Shown here one piece after another: positions 18,381 to 27,605 of a stretch of DNA of 64,000 nucleotides (position 1 is its first letter; each line of letters begins with the position of its first letter). The notes beneath the pieces were generated by a model. That model was not told where the DNA came from and made no database searches. It was given only the letters and a program-made list of their open reading frames with translations. Made by a program: the position numbers and the translations under genes. Source of the stretch: Pseudoalteromonas luteoviolacea (GTDB taxonomy: Bacteria > Pseudomonadota > Gammaproteobacteria > Enterobacterales > Alteromonadaceae); contig NZ_JAKFZS010000010.1 of NCBI RefSeq assembly GCF_021654285.1, positions 159,534 through 223,533 of the forward strand. The letters are read 5' to 3'.

Positions 18381-20105
18381 ATGGATGTTCAATCGTTTAC
18401 ATTTTTAATCGTAGGGCTGAGCTTTGCGTTATATATCGGCATTGCCATTTGGGCGCGTGCTGGATCAACTAATGAGTTCTATGTCGCGGGTGGCGGTGTG
18501 CCTCCTGTGGCAAATGGGATGGCAACTGCAGCTGATTGGATGAGTGCTGCGTCGTTCATTTCTATGGCGGGTATTATCTCTTTTGCGGGATATGATGGTG
18601 GTGTTTACCTAATGGGGTGGACTGGTGGTTATGTATTGCTGGCACTCTGTCTGGCACCATATTTACGCAAGTTTGGTAAATTTACGGTACCTGATTTCAT
18701 TGGAGATAGGTATTACTCACAGGTCGCACGGGTTGTGGCTATTTTGTGTGCCATCTTTATTTGCTTCACCTACATTGCAGGGCAGATGCGTGGCGTTGGT
18801 GTCGTTTTCTCTCGTTTCCTAGAGGTTGATATTGAAACGGGCGTTTATATCGGTATGGTTATTGTTTTCTTCTACGCCGTGTTGGGTGGTATGAAAGGGA
18901 TCACCTACACTCAAGTAGCACAGTACTGTGTGTTAGTGTTTGCTTACTTAGTGCCGGCTATCTTTATTTCTATGATGATGACAGGCCATTTATTGCCTCA
19001 AACGGGGTTTGGTGCAACGCTTGCTGATGGCTCAAACACCTATTTACTCGATAAACTCGATGGGCTCAGTACCGAGCTGGGATTTGCCCAGTACACCGAG
19101 GGGTCTAAGAGTATGATTGATGTGTTTGCTATTACAGCGGCATTGATGGTGGGTACTGCGGGTTTACCCCATGTTATCGTGCGCTTCTTCACCGTACCAA
19201 AAGTAAAAGATACACGTATCTCTGCGGCGTGGACATTGGTATTTATCGCCATTGTTTATACAACCGCTCCTGCCGTTGCTTCGTTTGCACGAGTAAACAT
19301 GATAGATACGATTAATGGTAAAGACGGCAGTGGCACAGCATATGCTGAAGCGCCGCAGTGGGTGAAGAACTGGGAAAGAACAGGCCTTATCACATTCAAT
19401 GATAAGAATGGTGATGGCAAAATGTTCTACTCTGCAGGCAAAATTGACGACCCTGCAAGTACAAACGAAGTTAAAATTGATAGAGATATCATGGTATTGG
19501 CAAACCCAGAAATTGCAGACTTACCTGCTTGGGTCATCGCTCTGGTTGCCGCTGGTGGTATTGCTGCTGCACTGTCGACAACCGCAGGACTATTGCTGGT
19601 TATCTCGACATCGGTGTCGCATGATTTACTCAAGCGTACGCTCAAACCGGACATCAGTGACAAGCAAGAGCTCATGGCTGCAAGGCTCGCTGCGATGGTG
19701 GCCATTGGGATCTCGGCCTATTTTGGCATAAACCCGCCGGGGTTTGTGGCATCGGTAGTGGCCTTTGCCTTTGGCTTAGCAGCAGCGAGTTTCTTCCCTG
19801 CCATTATTATGGGGATTTTCTCTAAGCGCATGAACAAAGAAGGGGCTATCGCTGGTATGATCTCGGGTATTGGCTTTACCGCGGCGTACATTATTTACTT
19901 TAAATTTGTGAGCCCTGAGCTGAATGCCCCTGCAAATTGGCTATTTGGTATCTCACCTGAAGGCATAGGTATTATCGGTATGTTGGTTAACTTTGGTGTT
20001 GCTGCGGTTGTGATGAAACTCACCGCTGAAACGCCAGAAGAGGTGAAGCGCATGGTGGATGGGATCCGTAATCCAAAAGGCTCTGGTGAAGCACACGCGC
20101 ACTAA
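18381..20105 (+). CDS. ActP-like sodium:solute symporter, large subunit (probable acetate/carboxylate uptake)
   Basis: A 574-residue SSS-family permease with about 13 membrane helices. N-terminal blocks EFYVAGGGVPPVANGMATAA and DWMSAASFISMAG are the sodium/substrate signature of ActP-type proteins. An extramembrane insertion at about residues 305-375 carries DKNGDGKMF, which has the D-x-N-x-D-G spacing of a calcium-binding loop. The linked small subunit makes it a two-component symporter of the type annotated beside CrbS-like kinases. Acetate or another short carboxylate is the likely substrate by context with acs. A strong terminator follows directly. Confidence 0.88.
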   Translation: MDVQSFTFLIVGLSFALYIGIAIWARAGSTNEFYVAGGGVPPVANGMATAADWMSAASFISMAGIISFAGYDGGVYLMGWTGGYVLLALCLAPYLRKFGKFTVPDFIGDRYYSQVARVVAILCAIFICFTYIAGQMRGVGVVFSRFLEVDIETGVYIGMVIVFFYAVLGGMKGITYTQVAQYCVLVFAYLVPAIFISMMMTGHLLPQTGFGATLADGSNTYLLDKLDGLSTELGFAQYTEGSKSMIDVFAITAALMVGTAGLPHVIVRFFTVPKVKDTRISAAWTLVFIAIVYTTAPAVASFARVNMIDTINGKDGSGTAYAEAPQWVKNWERTGLITFNDKNGDGKMFYSAGKIDDPASTNEVKIDRDIMVLANPEIADLPAWVIALVAAGGIAAALSTTAGLLLVISTSVSHDLLKRTLKPDISDKQELMAARLAAMVAIGISAYFGINPPGFVASVVAFAFGLAAASFFPAIIMGIFSKRMNKEGAIAGMISGIGFTAAYIIYFKFVSPELNAPANWLFGISPEGIGIIGMLVNFGVAAVVMKLTAETPEEVKRMVDGIRNPKGSGEAHAH

Positions 20106-20118
20106 AACGTTGAAGATG

Positions 20119-20155
20119 AATAATAGCCCAGCTCTTGCTGGGCTATTATTTTTTT
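20119..20155 (+). terminator. Rho-independent terminator, abutting the next gene's ribosome site
   Basis: AATAATAGCCCAGC and GCTGGGCTATTATT (20119-20150) pair perfectly around a TCTT loop and are followed by TTTTT. The GAGG ribosome site of the next gene begins at 20156, so read-through past this hairpin may set that gene's expression. Confidence 0.92.
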
Positions 20156-20168
20156 GAGGCTATTAAAA

Positions 20169-22016
20169 ATGACACATACTCACTCAGCAGTCACCGATGT
20201 ACTGGATTTTGTGACGCAGCAACTGCCGTTTAGCACGTTGCCTGCATCTTGTGCGCACTTCTTTGTGAATCATGCAAAGGTTGTGTATATCACCGCGTTA
20301 AATCAGGCTGAATTACTGAGTTCTGAGCAAAAGTATTTATATCTTGTGCGCTCAGGCGTGTTTGATTTAGTTGATAATTCAGGGGAAGTAGTCACGAGAT
20401 TAGGAGAAGGCGACTATTTTGGTTACCCGTCTTTACTCACTGGGGAAGATATTCAAAACCATCTAGAAGTACAAACTGGTGGGCTTATTTTTTTACTGCC
20501 GCAGGAAGACTTTGATTTTTTACGACGAGAATATCCACAGTTTGAGCAGCACTTTGTGCGTGCGCATAAAAAGCGCTTATTGTCGAGTCACTTTAAAGAG
20601 CGGGGTAGAGGGTGGTCAGAGCAAAAAATATCGACGTTAATGTGTAGAACTGCTGTGACTATAGAACCAAAAGCGAGTGTTGTAGAAGCAGCGAAAGTTA
20701 TGCACAAAGCGGGTGTGTCTTCAGTGATCATCACGGAAAACGGGCAGCTGTCAGGGATAGTGACAGATAGAGATTTACGTAATCGTGTTTTGGCAGCTGA
20801 GCTTGATCCACGTGCGTCCGTGACAAAAGTGATGACCCGCGATCCTAAGTTTATTTTTGAAAATAATCGTGCTTTTGCTGCTTTACACTTAATGCTTAAA
20901 CACAATATCCATCATTTACCCGTACTCAATGAAGAACGGATGCCCTTAGGCATGGTGACCAGTACCGACTTATTGCGTCAACAAAAGCACGACCCGGTAC
21001 AATTAATTGGGCAAATATATAAAGCGAATAGTCATCAAGAAGTTGTTCACTTGGCGAAGGAAGTGCCCGCTTTATTGAGAGGATTTTCTAATACAGTTGA
21101 AGATATTTCGTTTATTGGGACACTGCTCAGTGGCTTAACTGATGCAATGACGAGTCGCTTAACTGAATTATTTATCAAACAGCAAGGTGAGCCGCCTTGT
21201 CGTTTTTGTTGGATATGTTTTGGCTCTCAAGCACGAGAAGAGCAAACGTTACACTCAGACCAAGACAATGGCTTGATTGTCTCAAATTCTATTTTGCCGC
21301 ATCAAAGGGCCTATTTTGCAAAATTGGGGGAATTTGTTACTGGGCATCTCATTAGTTGCGGGATAAAAGCGTGTCCTGGCGGTATTATGGCTAGTAATGA
21401 GCAGTGTCGAGGTACTGTTGATGAGTGGCTGATGCGTTTTGAGCAGTGGTGCCAAACCCCGACGCCTCAAGCGATGCTCAACAGTAAAATTTTTTTTGAT
21501 AGACGCTTTATGTTTGGCGACCAATCCCTGTATCAAGCATTAAATGCACAGCTTAACAATATGCAAAAGCAAGACATCTTCTTTGCGGCAATGGCGACAG
21601 ACATCAGTGCTAATAGTGTGCCGATGGGGTTATTTCAACAATTTAAGCTGCAGCGTGATAAAAGAAAGCATGGTTATTTGGATTTAAAAACACGTGGTGT
21701 AGCAATTGTGAATGACCTTGCTCGTATTTATGCGCTCAAGTGTGGTTTAACAAAAGCCAATACACAAGCGCGTTTAGAGGCACTGAAAGCGTTTTCAATT
21801 TTAAGCAAAGAAGATATTTATAATTTGCAAGATTGCTGGCGATTTTTGACTCAGCTGCGCTTTAGAATACAGATTGAGGATTTAGATTTACCTCCCAATT
21901 GTATTAACCCAGAGCACTTAAGCTCCTTGGAGCGCCATCAGTTAAAAGAAGCATTTCACCTAATCAAGCAAGCGCAGCAAGCATGCGTATTTAAATTTGC
22001 ACGAGGCAGTTTGTAA
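20169..22016 (+). CDS. cNMP-binding/CBS/DUF294 nucleotidyltransferase-like protein
   Basis: A 615-residue cytoplasmic protein with four parts. An N-terminal cyclic-nucleotide-binding fold (about 15-135) has YLVRSGVFDLVD and LGEGDYFGYPSLL. A CBS pair (about 155-270) has GVSSVIITENGQLSGIVTDR and HHLPVLNEERMPLGMVTSTD. A DUF294 nucleotidyltransferase core has FGSQAREEQTLHSDQDNGLI, with GS and D-x-D. A C-terminal helical domain follows. It resembles GlnD-like regulators that couple small-molecule sensing to a transferase, but the target is unknown. The ATG at 20169 follows GAGG. It sits between the symporter and an exonuclease gene that starts 4 bp after its stop, so a role in carbon or energy signalling is plausible. 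Confidence 0.85.
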   Translation: MTHTHSAVTDVLDFVTQQLPFSTLPASCAHFFVNHAKVVYITALNQAELLSSEQKYLYLVRSGVFDLVDNSGEVVTRLGEGDYFGYPSLLTGEDIQNHLEVQTGGLIFLLPQEDFDFLRREYPQFEQHFVRAHKKRLLSSHFKERGRGWSEQKISTLMCRTAVTIEPKASVVEAAKVMHKAGVSSVIITENGQLSGIVTDRDLRNRVLAAELDPRASVTKVMTRDPKFIFENNRAFAALHLMLKHNIHHLPVLNEERMPLGMVTSTDLLRQQKHDPVQLIGQIYKANSHQEVVHLAKEVPALLRGFSNTVEDISFIGTLLSGLTDAMTSRLTELFIKQQGEPPCRFCWICFGSQAREEQTLHSDQDNGLIVSNSILPHQRAYFAKLGEFVTGHLISCGIKACPGGIMASNEQCRGTVDEWLMRFEQWCQTPTPQAMLNSKIFFDRRFMFGDQSLYQALNAQLNNMQKQDIFFAAMATDISANSVPMGLFQQFKLQRDKRKHGYLDLKTRGVAIVNDLARIYALKCGLTKANTQARLEALKAFSILSKEDIYNLQDCWRFLTQLRFRIQIEDLDLPPNCINPEHLSSLERHQLKEAFHLIKQAQQACVFKFARGSL

Positions 22017-22020
22017 ACAT

Positions 22021-22638
22021 ATGAAATGGTTGTTGCCAAGTTTCATGAGAAAAGAGCAAGAACCGCTTTGGTTGGAAAGTGAGCTAGTTGTTGTCGACTT
22101 AGAACTGACCGGGTTAGACCCTAATCAGCATGAGATTGTCTCTGTTGCTTGGGTGGAAATAAATCGAGGTCAGGTTGCGTTACAGAGTGCACAATACCGG
22201 TTAAACAAAGGTGTAAAAGACCTTGAACAGAGCCCAATTTATCACGGAATATCAGAGCCTGAAATTGAAGAAAAAGGCGAGTGCCTTGAGCAAATACTCA
22301 CTGCCTTGGCAAGTGGTTTAAATACTAAAACATTGGTGTGTCACAATGCGTTTCTTGATTGGGGGTTTTTGCAAAAACACTTTATTCAATACGATATCTC
22401 TGTACAACCTAAGTACATCATAGATACTTTAAAGTTGGAAAAAAAACGCCTGCTCCGAGCTCAGGAGGCGGTACGGCAAGAGCAGCTAACTCTGCCCGCG
22501 TGCCGAGCGCGATATGGCTTGCCTACTTATCAAAATCACAACGCGTTAAGCGATGCACTGGCAACCGCAGAGCTTTTGTTGGCTCAAGTCGGCCATTTAG
22601 ATACTCAAAAGTCTATCAAGCTGCGAAATTTAGTATAA
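22021..22638 (+). CDS. DnaQ-family 3'-5' exonuclease
   Basis: A 205-residue DEDDh exonuclease. The metal ligands are in VVVDLELTGLDPNQHEIVSV (D and E), LVCHNAFLDWGFL (D), and the HNALSDALATAELLL block (H and D). It resembles the epsilon/exonuclease family but is shorter than DnaQ and lacks an obvious polymerase-binding tail, so it is probably a nucleic-acid or repair exonuclease. It begins 4 bp after the DUF294 gene and is likely co-transcribed; this pairing recurs next to ActP-like symporters in related bacteria, by memory. Confidence 0.88.
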   Translation: MKWLLPSFMRKEQEPLWLESELVVVDLELTGLDPNQHEIVSVAWVEINRGQVALQSAQYRLNKGVKDLEQSPIYHGISEPEIEEKGECLEQILTALASGLNTKTLVCHNAFLDWGFLQKHFIQYDISVQPKYIIDTLKLEKKRLLRAQEAVRQEQLTLPACRARYGLPTYQNHNALSDALATAELLLAQVGHLDTQKSIKLRNLV

Positions 22639-22704
22639 AGTAAGGCAGTTCACGTTCTTTTTTTGGCAATTTACCTCATATAAAGAAAAATTTTTGCATA
22701 TCAC

Positions 22705-22733
22705 TTACACATTTGTTCAAGGTCGATTACAAT
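22705..22733 (+). promoter_or_regulatory. Putative sigma-70 promoter of epd-pgk-fba
   Basis: -35 TTACAC (22705-22710) and -10 TACAAT (22728-22733) are separated by 17 bp, about 65 bp before the epd start. Confidence 0.5.
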
Positions 22734-22800
22734 AGCGCCATCTTTACAAAGGAGTCTAGGTTACTTCTTTATCGCATGTAGAAAATGGGTCTTCTAATTA

Positions 22801-23814
22801 ATGACAATCAAACTGGCAATCAATGGTTTTGGTCGCATAGGTCGCAATATTGTCCGAGCCCTCTTTGAGTCTGGGCGTCACAATGAATTTCAAATAGTTG
22901 CTATTAACGAGTTGGCGGATCCTGAAGGGATCGCGCATTTAATGAAGTACGATACCTCGCATGGTCGCTTCGCATTTCCTGTCAATCTCAACAAACCCTA
23001 TTTAGAAGTTGCCGGACAACAAATTCAAATTTTTAATGAGCAAGACCCTAGTCATTTACCATGGCATGCCTTAGATATCGATGTCGTTTTAGAATGTACA
23101 GGTGTTTACCATTCTCGGCAGCATGCGACAGCGCATATCGCCGCAGGTGCTAAAAAAGTGCTGTTTTCTCACCCTGCTGATGCAGATGTAGACGAAACCA
23201 TTGTTTATGGTATCAATGACGATAACTTAAAAGCAGCACATACCATAGTCTCAAATGGGTCGTGTACAACAAACTGTATTGTTCCTGTCATTAAAGTATT
23301 AGATGATGCTTTTGGTATCGAGTCTGGTGCAATAACAACCATTCATGCATCGATGCATGACCAGCAAGTGATTGATGCATACCATAAAGACTTAAGACGT
23401 ACTCGTGCTGCGAGTCAGTCTATTATTCCGGTTGATACAAAATTGGCGCGTGGTATTGAGCGCATATTACCTAAATTTCATGGGCGCTTTGAAGCAATCG
23501 CCGTCAGAGTTCCTACAATTAATGTGACCGCAATGGACTTAAGTGTGTCTTTGCAAAGTGATGTCACGTTAGAACAAGTTAATCAGGTATTGGAGCAGGC
23601 TGCCAGTGGCAGGCTACAAGGGATTTTAGATTACACCGAAGAACCCTTAGTATCGGTGGATTTTAATCACGACTCTCACTCCAGTATTATTGATGGCACC
23701 CAAACCCGAGTAAGCCATAAACGCTTGGTGAAGGTGTTAGTTTGGTGTGATAACGAGTGGGGTTTTGCAAACCGTATGCTCGACACCGCAATGGCAATGA
23801 TTAAAGCCTCTTAA
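22801..23814 (+). CDS. epd: Erythrose-4-phosphate dehydrogenase (GapA-like)
   Basis: A 337-residue member of the GAPDH superfamily. The NAD fold opens with [20 protein letters not shown], the nucleophile Cys is in [17 protein letters not shown], and the C-terminal [15 protein letters not shown] motif is intact. Its place directly upstream of pgk and fba and its sequence type indicate Epd, which oxidises erythrose-4-phosphate toward pyridoxal phosphate synthesis. True GapA activity cannot be excluded. pgk follows after 30 bp, so an epd-pgk-fba transcript is expected. Confidence 0.9.
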   Translation: MTIKLAINGFGRIGRNIVRALFESGRHNEFQIVAINELADPEGIAHLMKYDTSHGRFAFPVNLNKPYLEVAGQQIQIFNEQDPSHLPWHALDIDVVLECTGVYHSRQHATAHIAAGAKKVLFSHPADADVDETIVYGINDDNLKAAHTIVSNGSCTTNCIVPVIKVLDDAFGIESGAITTIHASMHDQQVIDAYHKDLRRTRAASQSIIPVDTKLARGIERILPKFHGRFEAIAVRVPTINVTAMDLSVSLQSDVTLEQVNQVLEQAASGRLQGILDYTEEPLVSVDFNHDSHSSIIDGTQTRVSHKRLVKVLVWCDNEWGFANRMLDTAMAMIKAS

Positions 23815-23844
23815 TTTTAGTATCGTTCTTTTAAGGAGATGTCC

Positions 23845-25023
23845 ATGTCAGTCATCAAGATGGCGGATTTAGATTTAAACGGCAAACGCGTGCTTATTCG
23901 CGAAGATTTGAACGTGCCAGTGAAAGACGCAAAAGTGACGTCTGACGCGCGTATCAAAGCATCTTTGCCTACCATTAAATTAGCCCTAGAAAAAGGCGCT
24001 AAAGTAATGGTGATGTCACACCTAGGTCGCCCAACGGAAGGGGAATACGATGCTCAGTATTCACTTCAGCCGGTTGTTGATTACCTAAATGAAGTACTTG
24101 AACAAAATGTAAGACTCGTTACAGACTATCTTGATGGTGTTGAAGTTGCTGATAACGAAGTGGTTGTTTTTGAAAATGTACGCTTTAATAAAGGTGAGAA
24201 GAAAAACGACGAGGCACTTTCTAAACAGCTAGCTGCTCTTTGCGATATTTATGTAATGGATGCGTTTGGTACTGCACACCGTGCTCAAGCATCAACACAT
24301 GGCGTAGGTCAATTTGCAGATGTTGCTTGTGCAGGTCCTTTATTGGCGGCTGAATTAGATGCTTTGGGTAAAGCATTAGATAATCCTGCTCGTCCATTGG
24401 TTGCGATTGTAGGTGGTTCTAAAGTATCTACTAAACTAACAGTACTGGATTCACTTTCGACGGTTGTTGATCAGTTAGTTACGGGTGGCGGTATTGCTAA
24501 TACATTTATTGCTGCATCTGGTAACCCTGTAGGTAAGTCTTTGTATGAAGAAGAGTTAATCCCTGAAGCTCAAAAGCTCAGTGCTGCAGCGAAAGCAAAT
24601 AATGGTGAAATCCCAGTACCTTCAGATGTTGTTGTTGGTAAAGAGTTTTCAGAAACAGCAGTTGCAGTGATTAAAGATGCTTCTGAAGTTGAAAGTGATG
24701 ACATGATTTTTGATATTGGTCCTAATACGGCGAATGAATTAGCTAAAATCATCGAGCAAGCTGGTACTGTTGTCTGGAACGGCCCAGTTGGTGTTTTTGA
24801 GTTCGATCAATTTGGTAATGGTACAGAAGCCATTGCACATGCGATTGCCAAGTCTAAAGCGTTTTCAATTGCAGGTGGTGGCGACACATTAGCTGCGATT
24901 GATAAATATGGCGTTGGCGATGAGATATCGTATATCTCAACTGGTGGTGGTGCTTTCCTAGAATTCTTGGAAGGTAAAAAGTTACCAGCAGTTGATATGC
25001 TAGAGCAAAGAGCAAAAGCATAA
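23845..25023 (+). CDS. pgk: Phosphoglycerate kinase
   Basis: Glycolytic/gluconeogenic enzyme transferring phosphate between 1,3-bisphosphoglycerate and ADP; 392 residues, the usual bacterial length. Motifs include the substrate site [11 protein letters not shown] and [12 protein letters not shown], and the nucleotide-side [13 protein letters not shown] near the C-terminus. The frame also has an ATG at 23839, but the AAGGAG at 23833-23838 directly touches it; six bases separate the ribosome site from the ATG at 23845, which is therefore preferred. Located between epd and fba. Confidence 0.97.
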   Translation: MSVIKMADLDLNGKRVLIREDLNVPVKDAKVTSDARIKASLPTIKLALEKGAKVMVMSHLGRPTEGEYDAQYSLQPVVDYLNEVLEQNVRLVTDYLDGVEVADNEVVVFENVRFNKGEKKNDEALSKQLAALCDIYVMDAFGTAHRAQASTHGVGQFADVACAGPLLAAELDALGKALDNPARPLVAIVGGSKVSTKLTVLDSLSTVVDQLVTGGGIANTFIAASGNPVGKSLYEEELIPEAQKLSAAAKANNGEIPVPSDVVVGKEFSETAVAVIKDASEVESDDMIFDIGPNTANELAKIIEQAGTVVWNGPVGVFEFDQFGNGTEAIAHAIAKSKAFSIAGGGDTLAAIDKYGVGDEISYISTGGGAFLEFLEGKKLPAVDMLEQRAKA

Positions 25024-25173
25024 AAATTTAAGGGGGCCTGTTTGGCCTCCAACTATTAACTTAAACACTCTCTCACTCTTTGTTTAGGTTAATAGCGGTT
25101 GTGATGCAACCAAACTAAATCTACCCCGTTCAAATAGATAGCCAAGTGCTATCAAAAATTGGAGAAAAGCAAT

Positions 25174-26238
25174 ATGGCTTTAATCAGTATGCGTCAACTT
25201 CTCGATCATGCGGCTGAGAATGGATACGGCGTTCCTGCCTTTAACGTGAATAACCAAGAGCAAATGCGTGCGATTATGGAAGCGGCTGACAGAACAAACA
25301 GCCCTGTTATCGTGCAAGGCTCTGCAGGCGCTAGAAGCTATGCAGGTGCCCCTTTTATTCGCCATATGATTTTAGCTGCTGTTGAAGAGTGGCCACATAT
25401 CCCAGTTGTTATGCACCAAGATCACGGTACATCTCCTGCGGTATGTCAGCGTTCAATTCAATTAGGTTTTTCATCAGTCATGATGGATGGCTCTTTGCTT
25501 GATGATGGCAAAACACCATCATCTTATGAGTACAACGTAGATGTTACACGTCGCACAGTTGAAATGGCGCACGCGTGTGGTGTATCAGTAGAGGGCGAGC
25601 TAGGTGTACTAGGCTCTTTGGAAACTGGTGAAGCAGGTGAAGAAGATGGCATTGGCGCGGTTGGTAAACTGACCCAAGACCAGTTACTGACTGATCCAGA
25701 AGAAGCTGCTGACTTTGTTAAGAAAACGGGTGTTGATGCCTTAGCAATTGCATGTGGTACATCGCACGGTGCATATAAATTCACACGTCCACCAACAGGT
25801 GACATTCTTGCGATTAACCGCATTAAAGAGATCCATGCGCGTATTCCTAACACGCACTTAGTTATGCATGGCTCTTCATCTGTACCACAAGAGTGGCTTG
25901 CTGTTATTAATGAGTTTGGTGGTGAAATCCCAGAAACATACGGTGTGCCAGTTGAGCAAATCGTTGAAGGGATCAAACACGGTGTACGTAAAGTGAACAT
26001 TGATACAGATTTACGTTTAGCCGCTACTGGCGCAATTCGTCGTCACCTTGCACATAACCCTGCAAACTTTGATCCTCGTAAGTACCTAGCTGAAGCGACT
26101 AAAGCAATGACAGAGATTTGTGTTGCACGTTATGAAGCGTTTGGTACAGCAGGTCAAGCATCTAATATTAAACCAATTTCTTTAGATGACATGCATGTTA
26201 AATACCTTTCAGGTGAACTTGCACCTCAGGTTAAGTAA
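25174..26238 (+). CDS. fba: Class II fructose-bisphosphate aldolase
   Basis: Zinc-dependent aldolase splitting fructose-1,6-bisphosphate; 354 residues. [19 protein letters not shown] is the start of the Calvin-cycle-type class II subgroup. The first metal histidine lies in [15 protein letters not shown], and later ligands are in [14 protein letters not shown] and [13 protein letters not shown]. The ATG at 25174 follows GGAG; a TTG five codons earlier overlaps that site and is rejected. A 150-bp gap from pgk contains a GGGGGCC/GGCCTCC hairpin, so fba may also have its own promoter or an attenuator. A strong terminator follows. Confidence 0.96.
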   Translation: MALISMRQLLDHAAENGYGVPAFNVNNQEQMRAIMEAADRTNSPVIVQGSAGARSYAGAPFIRHMILAAVEEWPHIPVVMHQDHGTSPAVCQRSIQLGFSSVMMDGSLLDDGKTPSSYEYNVDVTRRTVEMAHACGVSVEGELGVLGSLETGEAGEEDGIGAVGKLTQDQLLTDPEEAADFVKKTGVDALAIACGTSHGAYKFTRPPTGDILAINRIKEIHARIPNTHLVMHGSSSVPQEWLAVINEFGGEIPETYGVPVEQIVEGIKHGVRKVNIDTDLRLAATGAIRRHLAHNPANFDPRKYLAEATKAMTEICVARYEAFGTAGQASNIKPISLDDMHVKYLSGELAPQVK

Positions 26239-26258
26239 TTCTCGTAATTACACTTAAG

Positions 26259-26284
26259 AAAAGCCCCATTAGGGGCTTTTTTTT
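26259..26284 (+). terminator. Rho-independent terminator after fba
   Basis: AAGCCCC (26261-26267) and GGGGCTT (26272-26278) pair around an ATTA loop and are followed by a run of T. Confidence 0.92.
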
Positions 26285-26331
26285 CGCATTGAATACATGT
26301 CTTATGATGTGTAGTTGTGTTTGGGATGCTT

Positions 26332-26632
26332 GATCAGTGAGCGGGATCGTTATTTTACTAACCTTGAAGCGATCAGATCATTAATTTACTAACGATCTAA
26401 CATTGGGATCGAATTATTACTAACTCGGACTGTATCGGATCTAAGTTTTGTCTGTACTTTAACAAGCTTTATGTTGTCACTGAATCAAAGATCAATAACT
26501 TAGCATTACCTAATATCTGAACTTATCTCTCTAGTACGTATAGAACTGATCCCGAAAGGATCTGCTTGGTAAGAAAGTGATCTCAAGTTGGTGGACTTAG
26601 GAAAATAATGATCCTTGCAAAATTACACGATC
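26332..26632. repeat. Phased GATC-rich non-coding array upstream of phoB
   Basis: Thirteen GATC tetranucleotides start at 26332, 26345, 26371, 26376, 26394, 26407, 26438, 26490, 26548, 26559, 26579, 26610 and 26629. About one would be expected by chance in 300 bp. Two runs have an exact 31-bp period: 26345/26376/26407/26438 and 26548/26579/26610. In the first three units TTACTAAC begins exactly 10 bp after GATC (26355, 26386, 26417), so these are true 31-bp tandem repeats with diverged flanks. No open frame or RNA gene is apparent. A protein-binding array sensitive to Dam methylation is the most direct reading; which protein binds is unknown. Confidence 0.85.
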
Positions 26633-26785
26633 TTAATAATTTTTTAATCTAAATTTTTATTGCAAAAAAAACACCTTTATTCGATGCTAACTCACGCTAA
26701 TTGCAGATAAAATAGGAACAAATTGTATCTAACTTATTGAAACTATGTTCCTGATAAATGCATTAACGTTATATTATCAGGTAAA
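26633..26785. other. AT-rich spacer between the GATC array and the phoB Pho box
   Basis: Contains one imperfect inverted repeat, AGGAACA (26714-26720) and TGTTCCT (26746-26752), 25 bp apart. Nothing else could be supported. Confidence 0.4.
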
Positions 26786-26817
26786 CTTTCATAAAACTGT
26801 CATACTTAGTCATAATA
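26786..26817 (+). promoter_or_regulatory. Pho box upstream of phoB
   Basis: Three 10-11-bp direct repeats follow each other: CTTTCATAAAA (26786-26796), CTGTCATACTT (26797-26807) and AGTCATAATA (26808-26817). They match the PhoB site pattern CTGTCATA with 11-bp phasing, so phoBR should be autoregulated. The box ends about 30 bp before the phoB start. Confidence 0.85.
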
Positions 26818-26848
26818 ATGAAACCGACTTCGGTAACGTAAGAGATAA

Positions 26849-27544
26849 ATGGGAATGTCACGTAGAGTACTAGTAGTTGATGACGAAGCACCAATCAGAG
26901 AAATGTTGGTGTTTGTGTTAGAACAGAATGGCTTTCAAGCAATTGAAGCGGAAGACTATGATTCAGCGATTGCAGCTATGGTAGAGCCATACCCAGATAT
27001 GGTGCTCCTAGATTGGATGTTACCTGGCGGTAGCGGTATCCAAATTGCGAAAAAATTTAAGCAAAGTGAGTATACTCGTCAGATCCCTATCATCATGTTA
27101 ACAGCACGTGGTGAGGAGGAAGACAAAGTTAAAGGATTAGAAGTAGGTGCAGATGACTACGTGACTAAGCCTTTTTCTCCAAAGGAGCTTATGGCGAGAA
27201 TTAAGGCGGTAATGCGCCGCGTATCTCCTACATCGCTTGAAGAGGCGATAGAGGTACACGGCTTAAGGCTGGATCCAATTTCACACCGTGTTACCTCTGC
27301 AGGTAACGAATTAGAAATGGGACCAACCGAGTTTAGATTGTTACACTTCTTTATGACCCATCCAGAGCGTGTTTATAGCCGTGAACAGTTGCTCGATCAC
27401 GTTTGGGGCACTAATGTGTATGTTGAAGACCGTACGGTTGATGTACATATTCGTCGCCTAAGAAAAGCAATTGCGCCACTTGGCCACGACAGATTAGTTC
27501 AGACTGTTCGTGGTGCGGGTTATCGCTTTTCTAGTAAAGTATAA
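26849..27544 (+). CDS. phoB: Phosphate regulon response regulator PhoB
   Basis: OmpR-family response regulator of 231 residues (229 if the ATG at 26855 is used). The receiver begins [18 protein letters not shown] and has the phospho-acceptor Asp in [13 protein letters not shown] and Lys in [13 protein letters not shown]. The C-terminal winged helix includes [20 protein letters not shown] and [18 protein letters not shown]. When phosphorylated by PhoR it binds Pho boxes and activates phosphate-starvation genes. The first ATG has AAGAG upstream; the second directly matches the N-terminus MSRRVLV of relatives, so the start is uncertain by two codons. A Pho box precedes it and phoR follows after 61 bp. 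Confidence 0.97.
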   Translation: MGMSRRVLVVDDEAPIREMLVFVLEQNGFQAIEAEDYDSAIAAMVEPYPDMVLLDWMLPGGSGIQIAKKFKQSEYTRQIPIIMLTARGEEEDKVKGLEVGADDYVTKPFSPKELMARIKAVMRRVSPTSLEEAIEVHGLRLDPISHRVTSAGNELEMGPTEFRLLHFFMTHPERVYSREQLLDHVWGTNVYVEDRTVDVHIRRLRKAIAPLGHDRLVQTVRGAGYRFSSKV

Positions 27545-27605
27545 AGCATTAATTTATGCGCTGTGGTAGCGTTATCCTAGCGCTTAATCTTTAGGATCAT
27601 TTTAT

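Noticed and set aside
25024..25173. Terminator between pgk and fba
   Set aside because: The GGGGGCC/GGCCTCC hairpin contains a wobble pair and lacks a T-run; at most it could attenuate transcription.
26332..26632. GATC array as a chromosomal replication origin
   Set aside because: No DnaA-box-like TTATNCACA sequence was found, and neither dnaA, mnmG nor a plasmid-type rep gene is adjacent. An origin is possible only with an unknown initiator, so it is reported as an array of unknown function.
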